From Planctomycetota bacterium (lineage in GTDB: Bacteria; Planctomycetota; Phycisphaerae; Sedimentisphaerales; Anaerobacaceae), in the NCBI GenBank assembly GCA_019456145.1, contig VRUL01000012.1, positions 62,001-126,000 on the forward strand: DNA of 64,000 nucleotides, read 5' to 3'. The position numbers and the translations under genes are program-made. Positions 47,950-56,319 of this stretch are shown here, in pieces. Position 1 is the stretch's first letter; each line of letters begins with the position of its first letter. The notes beneath the pieces are model-generated. The model saw only the letters and a list, made by a program, of their open reading frames with translations, was not told where the DNA came from and searched no databases.

Positions 47950-49239
47950 ATGATTGATACTATAAAGAACGTTGCTATTTTAGGTTCGAGTGGGACGATG
48001 GGAAATTTAATTGGCGGCATAATTGCCCAGCAAGGTATAAAGGTTTATTTTTTGAGCCGAACATTAGAAGGAGCAAGGTTTGGATTGCAACGAGCTATAG
48101 CTCAGGCTCGCTCAGAAGTGATAAGTCGGAATGTTGTGTGTGGGGATTACGATCACTTGCTTGAAAGTGCGTTGGAAGAGGCTGACTGGATTGTCGAGTG
48201 TGTAACTGAAAAACTCGGAATAAAGCAAAGCATCTATGAGAAAATAGAGCGATACAAGAGGCCAGACGCAATAGTGAGTTCTACGACGTCGAGCTTGCCG
48301 TTAACAAAGCTGACAGAAAGAAGATCTGAGGATTTCAAAAGGAACTTTCTATCCACGCACTTCTATAATCCTCCCGGGAAGATGCTGGCGTGCGAGATTG
48401 CGTCTCAACGCGACACTGATCCTGAGGTTCTTAGGTTTATAGGAGATTTTTTGGCAAATGAACTTGGCCGGGTAGTCATACCTGTTAGAGATATAGCTGG
48501 ATTCGCAGGTAATCGGATTGCTTTTTTGCTTTTTAGTCGGATTACAGCGTTAGCCCAGGAATACGGGGTAGAGATGATGGATTATCTAATTGGGCCATAT
48601 ACCGGTAGAGTAATGCCGCCGCTGACGACGCTTGATTTAGTCGGGCTGGACATTCACAAAGCCATTATCGGGAGTTTATATGAAAATACGAATGACGAAA
48701 AGCATGAATGTTTTATTCTGCCGGATTACATTAACAAAATGATAAATAATGGTTGTTTAGGCAATAAAACGCCCAGAAAAGGTGGTTTCTACAAGAAAGC
48801 TGAAAGTGGGGAATTTGTTTTTCTTGACCCGGCAACTTGTGATTATACAGCGGCAATAGAACCTCATGTTGCTTTTGTTGAGAAATCAAAGCATCTAATC
48901 CATATGGGGATGTATCAAGAAGCATTTGATGCCATCAAGACAGCGTGTTGCAGAGAAGCTGACATTGTTATGGATACTCTTTGCACGTATGTGGCATACT
49001 CTTATGGCCGCGTTGGGGAGGTTACAGACTACGAATTTGGTATAGATGGAATTTGCAAAGTTATGTCCTTTGGATTTAACTGGGCGCCACCAAGTCTGAT
49101 TGTAAGTATGCTGGGCGGCAAAGAATATGTCATAGAGTTGTTGGATAAGAAGGGCTTCGAGGTGCCGGAAGCACTTAAAAGTGAAAGTGAAAGGGCGGGC
49201 CGAATTGCTAACTCGGGAAAATACTTCGTGGCCCGATGA
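47950..49239 (+). CDS. 3-hydroxyacyl-CoA dehydrogenase family protein
   Basis: The 429 residues have the NAD-binding start VAILGSSGTMGNLIGG, where GxGxxG is altered to GSSGTMG, then the SRTLEGARFGL region, WIVECVTEK near 82, and the catalytic FLSTHFYNPPGKM histidine segment. RDIAGFAGNRIAF follows at the start of the C-terminal helical domain, which continues with a second related helical unit. The family oxidises L-3-hydroxyacyl-CoA to 3-ketoacyl-CoA. It is followed 20 bases later by a thiolase, so the pair could act on a beta-ketoacyl-CoA. Its presence inside a glycan locus is unusual. Confidence 0.87.
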   Translation: MIDTIKNVAILGSSGTMGNLIGGIIAQQGIKVYFLSRTLEGARFGLQRAIAQARSEVISRNVVCGDYDHLLESALEEADWIVECVTEKLGIKQSIYEKIERYKRPDAIVSSTTSSLPLTKLTERRSEDFKRNFLSTHFYNPPGKMLACEIASQRDTDPEVLRFIGDFLANELGRVVIPVRDIAGFAGNRIAFLLFSRITALAQEYGVEMMDYLIGPYTGRVMPPLTTLDLVGLDIHKAIIGSLYENTNDEKHECFILPDYINKMINNGCLGNKTPRKGGFYKKAESGEFVFLDPATCDYTAAIEPHVAFVEKSKHLIHMGMYQEAFDAIKTACCREADIVMDTLCTYVAYSYGRVGEVTDYEFGIDGICKVMSFGFNWAPPSLIVSMLGGKEYVIELLDKKGFEVPEALKSESERAGRIANSGKYFVAR

Positions 49240-49259
49240 ATGTAATAGAGGAATAGTAA

Positions 49260-50492
49260 ATGAAAGATGATAAGATATATATCTTAGGCGGATATCAAAC
49301 AGATTTCGCCAGGAACTGGAGCAGGGAAAACAAGCATATTTCCGCCATAATGCGTGAGGCATATCAGGGTAGTCTGGAAGCTACCGAGATTGACGCTGGA
49401 GACATTAAGGCTGCTTTTATTGGCAATTTTGCGGGGGAATTATACTGCATGCAGGGACACCTTGGAGCGTTTTTTGTAGATTTCGATCCGCGTTTTGTAG
49501 GGTTGCCCACCATTCGTTTTGAAACTGCGTGCGCTTCGAGCGCTGCAGCTGTCCTTTCCGCAACGGCTTATATCCAAGCGGGTATATATGATTTGGTGTG
49601 TTTAATCGGGGTTGAACAAATGAAGACTGTGGATTCAGTTCGTGGAGGAGAGATTTTAGGGACGGCTGCGTGGTATGAAAGAGAAGCGGCGGGGATAGAA
49701 TTTTCTTTTCCCAAGCTGTTTGGCAAGCTTGGAGATGAGTATGACAAGAGATATGGACTCAATGATAAATACTTAGCTCAGATTAGTACGATTAACTATT
49801 GTAATGCCAAGAAAAACCCGAATGCTCAAACCCGCAATTGGTTTATGAACTTTGAACACGCAAACACTGTAGGTAAATATAATACTGTAATTGGCGGGCG
49901 AACAAAGGTTGCCGACTGTTCTCAGGTAACAGATGGAGCGGTATGTTTATATCTTGCCTCACAAACATATGCTGCGAAGTATGCGAAACAAAGAGGGTGC
50001 GAGTTGAACAATATTCCGCGCATATTGGGCTGGGGACACACAACCGCTGCGATTGAATTTGCCAAGAAGGTTTCTGATTCAGCGAATAGTGAATATGTTT
50101 TGCCTGTAACGCGCCAGGCGATATTAGACGCATACTGTCGTGCCGGTATAGCGAATTGTTGGGAGTTGGATGTGATTGAGACCCATGATTGCTTTACGAC
50201 GTCAGAGTACATGGCAATTGATCATTTCGGGCTTACCGAACCCGGTGAATCATGGAGAGCGATAGAACAAGGAGTTATAGAAATGGGGGGCAAGCTTCCT
50301 ATTAATCCTTCAGGCGGGCTTATTGGTTGTGGACACCCTGTGGGAGCTACAGGGGCACGACAGTTACTTGACGCTTATAAACAGATTACGGAGACAGCCG
50401 GTGATTATCAAATCCCCGGCGCAAAAAGAGTAGGTACACTAAATATTGGTGGCACTGCAACAACAAACATCTGTTTCATTACAGGCAAATGA
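49260..50492 (+). CDS. Thiolase-family (SCP2-like) acyltransferase
   Basis: The 410 residues contain the nucleophilic cysteine in ETACASSAAAVLSA near residue 91, the central DVIETHDCFTTSEY near 308 and the C-terminal GGLIGCGHPVGATGARQL, in which the histidine and cysteine complete the catalytic set. The pattern is closest to the SCP2-type thiolases, which condense or cleave 3-ketoacyl-CoA. No signal peptide. Together with the 3-hydroxyacyl-CoA dehydrogenase just upstream and the CapK-like ligase 7 kb away it suggests local synthesis or shaping of an acyl-CoA, perhaps used by the acetyltransferase that follows. Confidence 0.9.
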   Translation: MKDDKIYILGGYQTDFARNWSRENKHISAIMREAYQGSLEATEIDAGDIKAAFIGNFAGELYCMQGHLGAFFVDFDPRFVGLPTIRFETACASSAAAVLSATAYIQAGIYDLVCLIGVEQMKTVDSVRGGEILGTAAWYEREAAGIEFSFPKLFGKLGDEYDKRYGLNDKYLAQISTINYCNAKKNPNAQTRNWFMNFEHANTVGKYNTVIGGRTKVADCSQVTDGAVCLYLASQTYAAKYAKQRGCELNNIPRILGWGHTTAAIEFAKKVSDSANSEYVLPVTRQAILDAYCRAGIANCWELDVIETHDCFTTSEYMAIDHFGLTEPGESWRAIEQGVIEMGGKLPINPSGGLIGCGHPVGATGARQLLDAYKQITETAGDYQIPGAKRVGTLNIGGTATTNICFITGK

Positions 50493-50517
50493 AAGTTGAG
50501 TCGGTTGGAGATAAAGT

Positions 50518-51147
50518 ATGATGGATGACCTGAAAATTACAAAACTCTTACCAGAACATTCACGTAAGGTGGCAGAATTGCACATATCCGGCATACATAA
50601 AGGATTTATCAGTTCACTGGGTATTGATTTTGTTGCAGCGTTATATGAGGCGATTGCGGAAAGCAAATTTGGTTTCGGGTTCGTAACTCAGAAGGATGGC
50701 AAAATTATGTGTTTTGCGGCTTTTACAACAAACCTGAATGCCCTTTATAAATCTGTGATTCTCAAAAACGGATTGAGGCTTGCCTTTAAGCTGGCAGGGA
50801 AGATGTTTTCCTTCGGCAGAATAAAAAAGGTTTTCGAAACAATGTTTTATCCGTCTCGAATAAAGAAAATGAACCTGCCTTCAGCAGAGTTCCTTTCGAT
50901 GGTGGTGGTTGAAGAAGCGCGTGGCAAAGGTTTAGCCACGGCGATGATGTGGAAAGGTTTTGCCGAGTGTGCACGGAGAGGAGAAAAAAAAGTAAAAATA
51001 CTTGCGAGAGCTGATTTGAAGGCAATAAATAAAATGTACGAGAAGTATGGTTTTGAGCTTGTCGGACAAATTGAGAATCATGGGGTAGTTAGTAATGTTT
51101 ATGTAACGGAGACAGATAGAAAACAGGTGGATAAAAAAACTCTGTAA
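50518..51147 (+). CDS. GNAT family N-acetyltransferase
   Basis: The 209 residues hold the acyl-CoA-binding motif VVVEEARGKGLATAMM near residue 130 (R/Q-x-x-G-x-A type) and the C-terminal strand INKMYEKYGFELVGQI. The acceptor could be an amino sugar made by the DegT enzyme. GGAG stands eight bases before the ATG. Because it directly follows the thiolase, the acyl donor may be longer than acetyl, but this is only an idea. A truncated relative occupies the gap downstream (51266-51385). Confidence 0.85.
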   Translation: MMDDLKITKLLPEHSRKVAELHISGIHKGFISSLGIDFVAALYEAIAESKFGFGFVTQKDGKIMCFAAFTTNLNALYKSVILKNGLRLAFKLAGKMFSFGRIKKVFETMFYPSRIKKMNLPSAEFLSMVVVEEARGKGLATAMMWKGFAECARRGEKKVKILARADLKAINKMYEKYGFELVGQIENHGVVSNVYVTETDRKQVDKKTL

Positions 51148-51265
51148 ACAAACTTGTGGTATAGTTGTTTCACTGCCGGCAACAGTCTCACGGCCGTCAA
51201 ACTGAACCGGTAGAAGAGCCCCGTCTTAAAACAGCAGCAAGTAGGAAAGTTCCCTACGCTCTTAC

Positions 51266-51385
51266 CACAATGAGTTGTATCACAAGATGGGATTTGAGTT
51301 TGTTACCCACATAATATATGATAGCGAAAAGATGGATGCTAATGTGTATGTGAAGGATTTAATGCGGGATGCCAGAGACCACTAA
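51266..51385 (+). pseudogene. 3' fragment of a second GNAT acetyltransferase
   Basis: A frame ending in TAA at 51385 reads YHNELYHKMGFEFVTHIIYD, then SEKMDANVYVKDL. This is the end of a GNAT protein, comparable to KMYEKYGFELVGQI and VVSNVYVTE in the gene upstream. The acyl-CoA-binding half is missing. Its last 17 bases overlap the start of the next gene, so the following gene probably joined here. Confidence 0.7.
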
Positions 51386-52223
51386 TATCATTACCGTCGA
51401 TGTCGAGGATTGGTATCATTCTTCGCTGGATCTTTTTAAGGACAGTCCCGTCCAGCATGGCGCAAAGCCCGAGCCGAGCGTTGTGGATAACACCATCCAA
51501 ACTCTGGATTTGCTTTCAGAAACCGACAACAGAGCGACTTTTTTTGTTTTAGCAACTGTAGCAGAACATTATCCCGATATTGTAAAAGAAATACTCAACA
51601 AGGGACATGAAGTTGCTACCCATGGGTATTGCCACAAATTAATTTATAATATGAGGCCGGAGGAATTCGAAGATGACCTCAAAATTTCACTGGAACATTT
51701 GAATAGAGCCGGATGTGACCACATTCTGGGCTACAGGGCGCCTTACTGGTCGATTACCAAACGTTCTTTATGGGCGCTGGGGATTTTAAGAAAACTCGGG
51801 TTTAAGTATGATTCGAGTATTTTCCCCATAAGACGTGGTTTGTATGGCATTCCAAATGCGCCGACTCATCCCCACAAAGTTTCAGAAGGCCTGTGGGAAT
51901 TTCCTCCCGCAACCATCAGATTTCTAGGAATAAATTTGCCGATTGCCGGTGGTGGATACTTGCGCCTTATGCCGTACAAACTTATATCCCGGGCCATCAG
52001 CAAGTCAATCTCAAAGTACGTTCGGGTTTTCTATTTTCATCCTTATGAATTGGATCCGACGGACGTTCATCTGAAACATAAAGTCAAGTCCGTTGGCACC
52101 GTCGCCTACTGGCTCCAGCAAAAGCTCGGACGCGGGTCCAATCCTGACAAGCTCAAAAGACTCTTGTCCGAGTTTAAATTCACATCCATTAAAGAAACAC
52201 TCTCAAGTTTAGAGACACATTAA
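51369..52223 (+). CDS. Polysaccharide deacetylase, DUF3473 / XrtA-system type, second copy
   Basis: The NodB fold is complete. TVDVEDWYHS near the start gives the metal-binding acid pair, ATHGYCH near 79 the histidines, and GYRAPYWSITKRS the next motif. The C-terminal DUF3473 region has PIAGGGYLRLMPY and FYFHPYELDP. The 284 residues match the deacetylase at 35931 in layout but are divergent, so each probably deacetylates a different residue or came from a different cassette. The start overlaps the GNAT remnant, and a formyltransferase gene follows 14 bases later. Confidence 0.9.
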   Translation: MPETTNIITVDVEDWYHSSLDLFKDSPVQHGAKPEPSVVDNTIQTLDLLSETDNRATFFVLATVAEHYPDIVKEILNKGHEVATHGYCHKLIYNMRPEEFEDDLKISLEHLNRAGCDHILGYRAPYWSITKRSLWALGILRKLGFKYDSSIFPIRRGLYGIPNAPTHPHKVSEGLWEFPPATIRFLGINLPIAGGGYLRLMPYKLISRAISKSISKYVRVFYFHPYELDPTDVHLKHKVKSVGTVAYWLQQKLGRGSNPDKLKRLLSEFKFTSIKETLSSLETH

Positions 52224-52237
52224 CCAGGCCAGTTTGA

Positions 52238-53014
52238 ATGCGGATTCTAATCATAACCGAAGAAGACGAGTTTTACCTGCCCTTCTCCATAGACCATCTC
52301 CTTAAGAACTCCGGCGACGAAATACTGGAGGTAGTTTGCACAAGGAATCCGCTTTTGCCTGGTAAGCTTAAGGCGGCCCGCAAATTTTATACTGCTTTTG
52401 GACTTGGCCCAATATTATCTCAGGGATTTAGAGTGGCCGGCGCAAAAATCCTGGACGCCTTGCCCTGGCTTAATTTCACCTGCCGATATTACTCTGTAAA
52501 ACGTGTCTGCGAAGCATATAACATACCAAATTCCTACGCCGAGAATATCAACGCAGCCGATTTTATCCAACACTGCCAGGAGTTGGACATTGATCTGATC
52601 GCTTCCGTTTCGCCTACTCAAATATTCAAGGAGAACCTAATAAGTCTGCCTAAGCATGGGTGTATTAATGTACATACTGCTAAGCTGCCGAAATACCGTG
52701 GTCTATATCCTGCCTATTGGGCAATGGCAAGCGGAGAGAAAACTGTTGGCATTAGTATACACTACATCGAAAAGGGGATTGACACCGGCAAAATTATCTT
52801 ACAGGACGAAGTTGAAATACCGCCACATACTACATTGGACTATGTGTTAAAGACAACTAAATTAAAAGGCGCTGAGCTTCTAATCAAGGCGATTAAACAA
52901 ATAGCAAAAGGTACCACACAAGCTTTCTACGCAGAGGGTGAGGGCACTTACTTTTCATTTCCAACGCTGGAATCCTACAAAAAGTTTAAAAAGCACGGTT
53001 ATAAATTATGGTGA
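52238..53014 (+). CDS. Formyltransferase-family protein (sugar N-formyltransferase-like)
   Basis: The 258 residues contain the folate-dependent formyltransferase core. Asn-x-His occurs in INVHTAKLPKYRGLYP near 138, and the catalytic aspartate is in IEKGIDTGKIILQ near 178. Asn, His and Asp of the classical triad are thus present. The N-terminal 110 residues lack the tRNA-binding features of Fmt. In surface-glycan loci such enzymes formylate amino sugars using N10-formyl-tetrahydrofolate. It lies between a deacetylase, which could expose the amine, and the priming sugar transferase. Confidence 0.85.
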   Translation: MRILIITEEDEFYLPFSIDHLLKNSGDEILEVVCTRNPLLPGKLKAARKFYTAFGLGPILSQGFRVAGAKILDALPWLNFTCRYYSVKRVCEAYNIPNSYAENINAADFIQHCQELDIDLIASVSPTQIFKENLISLPKHGCINVHTAKLPKYRGLYPAYWAMASGEKTVGISIHYIEKGIDTGKIILQDEVEIPPHTTLDYVLKTTKLKGAELLIKAIKQIAKGTTQAFYAEGEGTYFSFPTLESYKKFKKHGYKLW

Positions 53015-53066
53015 TTTTATCTTCCCAAGCTGTTCTTACTTCGCAAGGTAAATTGGTTCATCATTT

Positions 53067-53687
53067 ATGAAAGAATTCTGGAAACGCATGTTTGATATTT
53101 GTATTTCGATATTAGCAATAATGGTGCTTTTGCCGGTTTTTGCTGTAATTATTATTGCGATAAGGGTCAGCAGTAAAGGCCCGTCTGTTTTCAAACAGGA
53201 GCGGGCGGGCAAGGACGGTAAGCCATTTACTTTTTATAAATTCCGCACAATGAGAGCCGACGTTGACCCATATGGAGCAAGTCCAAAGTCCGGTGATGAC
53301 CTGCGACTAACCAGGACAGGAAAGTTTCTGAGGGAATATTCACTCGATGAGCTGCCGCAATTGTTTAACATATTGAAAGGGAATATGAGTACTGTCGGCC
53401 CGAGACCGTTGTATGTTTCGCAGATTGCGGAGTGGAACGACCGGCAAAAGAAGCGGCTGCTTGTTAAGCCGGGGCTAACAGGATTGGCGCAAATATCAGG
53501 GCGGGGAGAATTGACACGTGAGGAAAAACTTGAGTTCGATGTCAAATATGTGGAAACGGCAAGCTTCTGGACGGATATAAAAATAATTCTGGCGACCTTT
53601 ATCCATGTGTTTCGTCGAAAAAGTATCTATGAAAAAAGATACTCGCAAACCGAATATACCCGTGGGGAAAACTCTGATAGTGAATAA
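53067..53687 (+). CDS. Priming undecaprenyl-phosphate sugar-1-phosphate transferase (PglC/WcaJ family)
   Basis: The 206 residues match the short PglC-like form. One N-terminal membrane helix (ISILAIMVLLPVFAVIIIAI) is followed by KQERAGKDGKPFTFYKFRTM, the catalytic DE in SLDELPQL near 92, MSTVGPRPLY and KPGLTGLAQISGRGELTREE, each given in short pieces. It starts repeat-unit synthesis by moving a sugar-1-phosphate from its nucleotide to undecaprenyl phosphate, so the locus makes a Wzx/Wzy-type polymer. The stop overlaps the start chosen for the next gene. Confidence 0.94.
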   Translation: MKEFWKRMFDICISILAIMVLLPVFAVIIIAIRVSSKGPSVFKQERAGKDGKPFTFYKFRTMRADVDPYGASPKSGDDLRLTRTGKFLREYSLDELPQLFNILKGNMSTVGPRPLYVSQIAEWNDRQKKRLLVKPGLTGLAQISGRGELTREEKLEFDVKYVETASFWTDIKIILATFIHVFRRKSIYEKRYSQTEYTRGENSDSE

Positions 53688-54909
53688 ATATCTCATTACA
53701 TCGTTACTGTCGTTACTCGCGCTGCTCCTGTTGGATTCAGCAGTTTTGGCTTTAGAGCCGGATGAAATACTAATCATAGCCAACGGAAACCGCAGCGAGT
53801 CTCTTGCAATTGCTCAATACTATTGCGCCAAACGAGGCGTTCCTGCAGAAAATATTCTGACTCTACGATTAGGGACCAAGCTTAACTATACAATCTCAAG
53901 GGCCAACTATGAAAAACAGATGGCCGAGCCGATTCGCGAGAGATTATTAAGTCTTGGATCCAGCGGGCACATCAAGTGCCTTTTGACAACATATGGTGTA
54001 CCCGTAAAGGTCGGAGGGCGAGGGCCCTTGGAAGGCCAGGTGGACAAACTAAAACAATTAAGAGGATTAGTTGAGCAAGAAAAACATGAGCTTGAACAGT
54101 TAAAGAAGAACGGCTCGGCCAAGCAGAAAGGAAATGCGAATCGAAAACTTGCGCTGTTACAATCCAAAATTAATAGCATCCTCGGCAAAGAGACAGGAGC
54201 CTCGGTAGATAGTGAATTATCGATGGTGTTATTCGGCAATTATGAGCTATACCGGTGGCGGCCGAATATACTGAAGAACAACCTTGTGGATTTTAGTTTT
54301 AATTCACTTATGGTTTGCCGCCTTGACGGGCCCCAGATACTGATAGCCAAAGGGCTTGTCAATAAGGCGATAATAGCAGAGAAAACGGGCTTAACGGGTA
54401 TTGCCTACATCGATTCGCGTGGTATCGCAGAAGACAGAAAGCGTTATTCATTTGGTTATTATGATCAATCGCTGCGAGACCTCGCGGCGTTTACAAGATT
54501 GCGAACCAAATTGACCGTTAGAGAGGAACGAACAGAAAAACTCTTCGCAGCCGGCGCCTGTCCCCGGACGGCGATCTATTGCGGCTGGTACAGTTTGAAA
54601 AAATATATCGACGCCTTCGATTTTGTCGACGGTGCGATAGGTTATCATATATCCAGTTGGGAGGCGGTTAACCTTCGCGACCCGAACAGCAGCCAATGGT
54701 GTCCGGCCATGCTCAAGGATGGGATAACGGCAACGTTAGGGGCGGTGGCTGAGCCGTATCTTCATTCATTTCCGGAACCAAAAGCATTTTTTATGGAGCT
54801 ATACAACGGCCGATGTCTGGTTGAGGCATATTACCGCACAAAGCCATTTAATTCTTGGCAACTGGTTTTGATAGGTGATCCGTTGTATCGACCTTTCAAA
54901 AAGCCTTAA
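53680..54909 (+). CDS. TIGR03790-family exported protein
   Basis: The mature part begins PDEILIIANGNRSESLAIAQ, and YYCAKRGVPAENI, LLTTYGVPVK and the C-terminal LVLIGDPLYRPF follow, matching the TIGR03790 family found in Planctomycetota and others. The function of this family is not known. I chose the GTG at 53680, which directly precedes a signal peptide (YLITSLLSLLALLLLDSAVLA split over the core) and overlaps the previous stop by eight bases. Longer readings from 53605 or 53629 add a hydrophilic stretch before the signal. A central coiled coil (about residues 125-165) carries charged heptads. Confidence 0.8.
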   Translation: MNKYLITSLLSLLALLLLDSAVLALEPDEILIIANGNRSESLAIAQYYCAKRGVPAENILTLRLGTKLNYTISRANYEKQMAEPIRERLLSLGSSGHIKCLLTTYGVPVKVGGRGPLEGQVDKLKQLRGLVEQEKHELEQLKKNGSAKQKGNANRKLALLQSKINSILGKETGASVDSELSMVLFGNYELYRWRPNILKNNLVDFSFNSLMVCRLDGPQILIAKGLVNKAIIAEKTGLTGIAYIDSRGIAEDRKRYSFGYYDQSLRDLAAFTRLRTKLTVREERTEKLFAAGACPRTAIYCGWYSLKKYIDAFDFVDGAIGYHISSWEAVNLRDPNSSQWCPAMLKDGITATLGAVAEPYLHSFPEPKAFFMELYNGRCLVEAYYRTKPFNSWQLVLIGDPLYRPFKKP

Positions 54910-54934
54910 CTGCTGCGGGGTGACAATTTTCCAG

Positions 54935-55681
54935 TTATGCGTCGGCGGAAACCCGGGTTCGTCGGAAGCGAAATAAACCGACGATGTAAACTGTAATAAT
55001 GACCGCTGCGATTCCTACAGCAGCAATGATTACATCCTGCAATCTGAAATCTCTGCCGGATATTATAGAAAATAATTTTACTGCTACCAGGAAACCTGTT
55101 GGCAGGGCTGATACCGCTATCAGCCATTTGATTTTCTGGGTTTTTAGGGGTAGAGAAAGACGGACATTTTGAATCCACAGAACAGCAAAAAAACCATAAG
55201 CAAATAGAAAAAATGTCACGTTAATCGCCGGCGGCAGCAGGTCCGCCAGACTTGTCCGCGTCAAATTTGTCAGAGCAAAGATAGTAATACCCGTTACCAC
55301 AAGGAATGCGGGCCAAAATGTAAGAAATGAGAACAGAATTAAACCTGTCGTCACACCTGCCAGGTCTGCGAAAAAATCCATAATATCACAACTGCGTCCG
55401 ACCACAACGCCCTGAAGCAACTCGTCAATACCCCCATAACAAACCGTCACTAAAAGCACCCACCAGGCGGCGGCCCTGCGCCAGTTTACTTTCCTGTCCG
55501 GACCGACTGCAAACCACAGCAGAAAAACCAATATCAGATAGGCAATAAAGTGGAGGTTCTTATCGGAGACACCGGCTTTGCGAACCATTTGCGGAATGGG
55601 TATGTGCGTAAGGACAAAAAGTGTGAGCCAATAAAACAGCAATGAGACTATAATTAGCTTTTGTCGGCTTGATTTAACCAT
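54935..55681 (-). CDS. VanZ-like membrane protein
   Basis: The first half (about residues 10-130) has four transmembrane helices with the VanZ-like marks DKNLHFIAYLILVFLLW and DELLQGVVVGRSCDIMDFFA. The second half adds four or five more helices of no clear family. VanZ-type proteins are found in surface-glycan and antibiotic-resistance settings, but their activity is poorly defined. The gene is convergent with the TIGR03790 gene, ending 26 bases from it, and divergent from the LAB_N gene. Confidence 0.8.
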   Translation of the reverse strand: MVKSSRQKLIIVSLLFYWLTLFVLTHIPIPQMVRKAGVSDKNLHFIAYLILVFLLWFAVGPDRKVNWRRAAAWWVLLVTVCYGGIDELLQGVVVGRSCDIMDFFADLAGVTTGLILFSFLTFWPAFLVVTGITIFALTNLTRTSLADLLPPAINVTFFLFAYGFFAVLWIQNVRLSLPLKTQKIKWLIAVSALPTGFLVAVKLFSIISGRDFRLQDVIIAAVGIAAVIITVYIVGLFRFRRTRVSADA

Positions 55682-55827
55682 TGAGAACGCCTAAACATAT
55701 AAAACTAATAGAAATTGCCCAAAGAATAATATCCCAATTCCTTTAAGGCTGTGCTTTGATTTTACCAGAGATTTGTTTATGATGTAACAGGTAGTTTGCC
55801 AAATGAATGAAAAACTGGAGAAAAACT

Positions 55828-56175
55828 ATGTTCGATTCAATAATTGAGTTTTTCAAAAGCGCGATAACGGAACAGATAGTGGAAGATCCCATCTGGGCGA
55901 CGACAGCCTTTGTCGGTCAGATGGTATTCGGCGGGCGGTTTATCCTTCAATGGATAGTCAGCGAATATAAAAAAAGGTCCCATGTGCCGACGGCTTTTTG
56001 GTATATGTCACTGGTAGGAAGTCTGATTCTACTGAGCTATTCTATTCATATGAAAAATCCCGTTTTTATGCTTGGTTTTTCGCTGAACACGCTAATATAT
56101 TTACGGAATCTTCATTTGATTTATAAGCACGCCAGGAAAAGCGTGGTAACAGTTATCGAAAAAGGTGAGGACTGA
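55828..56175 (+). CDS. LAB_N domain protein (lipid A biosynthesis N-terminal-like)
   Basis: A small membrane protein of 115 residues with three transmembrane helices and the LAB_N signatures FVGQMVFGGRFILQW, SEYKKRSHVP and AFWYMSLVGSL, followed by the third helix and LIYLRNLHLIY. In some bacteria this domain heads longer lipid A or glycosyltransferase proteins, and a stand-alone form like this is also common. It may move or bind a lipid-linked sugar. The inner ATG at 55828 has GGAG seven bases upstream; a start 21 bases earlier is less likely. Confidence 0.85.
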   Translation: MFDSIIEFFKSAITEQIVEDPIWATTAFVGQMVFGGRFILQWIVSEYKKRSHVPTAFWYMSLVGSLILLSYSIHMKNPVFMLGFSLNTLIYLRNLHLIYKHARKSVVTVIEKGED

Positions 56176-56319
56176 AGCAGTAATTGATTCCGACAGGTTG
56201 CACGGAATGAGTATTTAGTTTAATTTTTTTGAGAAAGGTTTTCTGTTGTTTATTCTGACTGTATTAAGATGGGCTATTTGCCGCTTGGTACCTCAAACAT
56301 TTATCCGGAGGACTTAACA

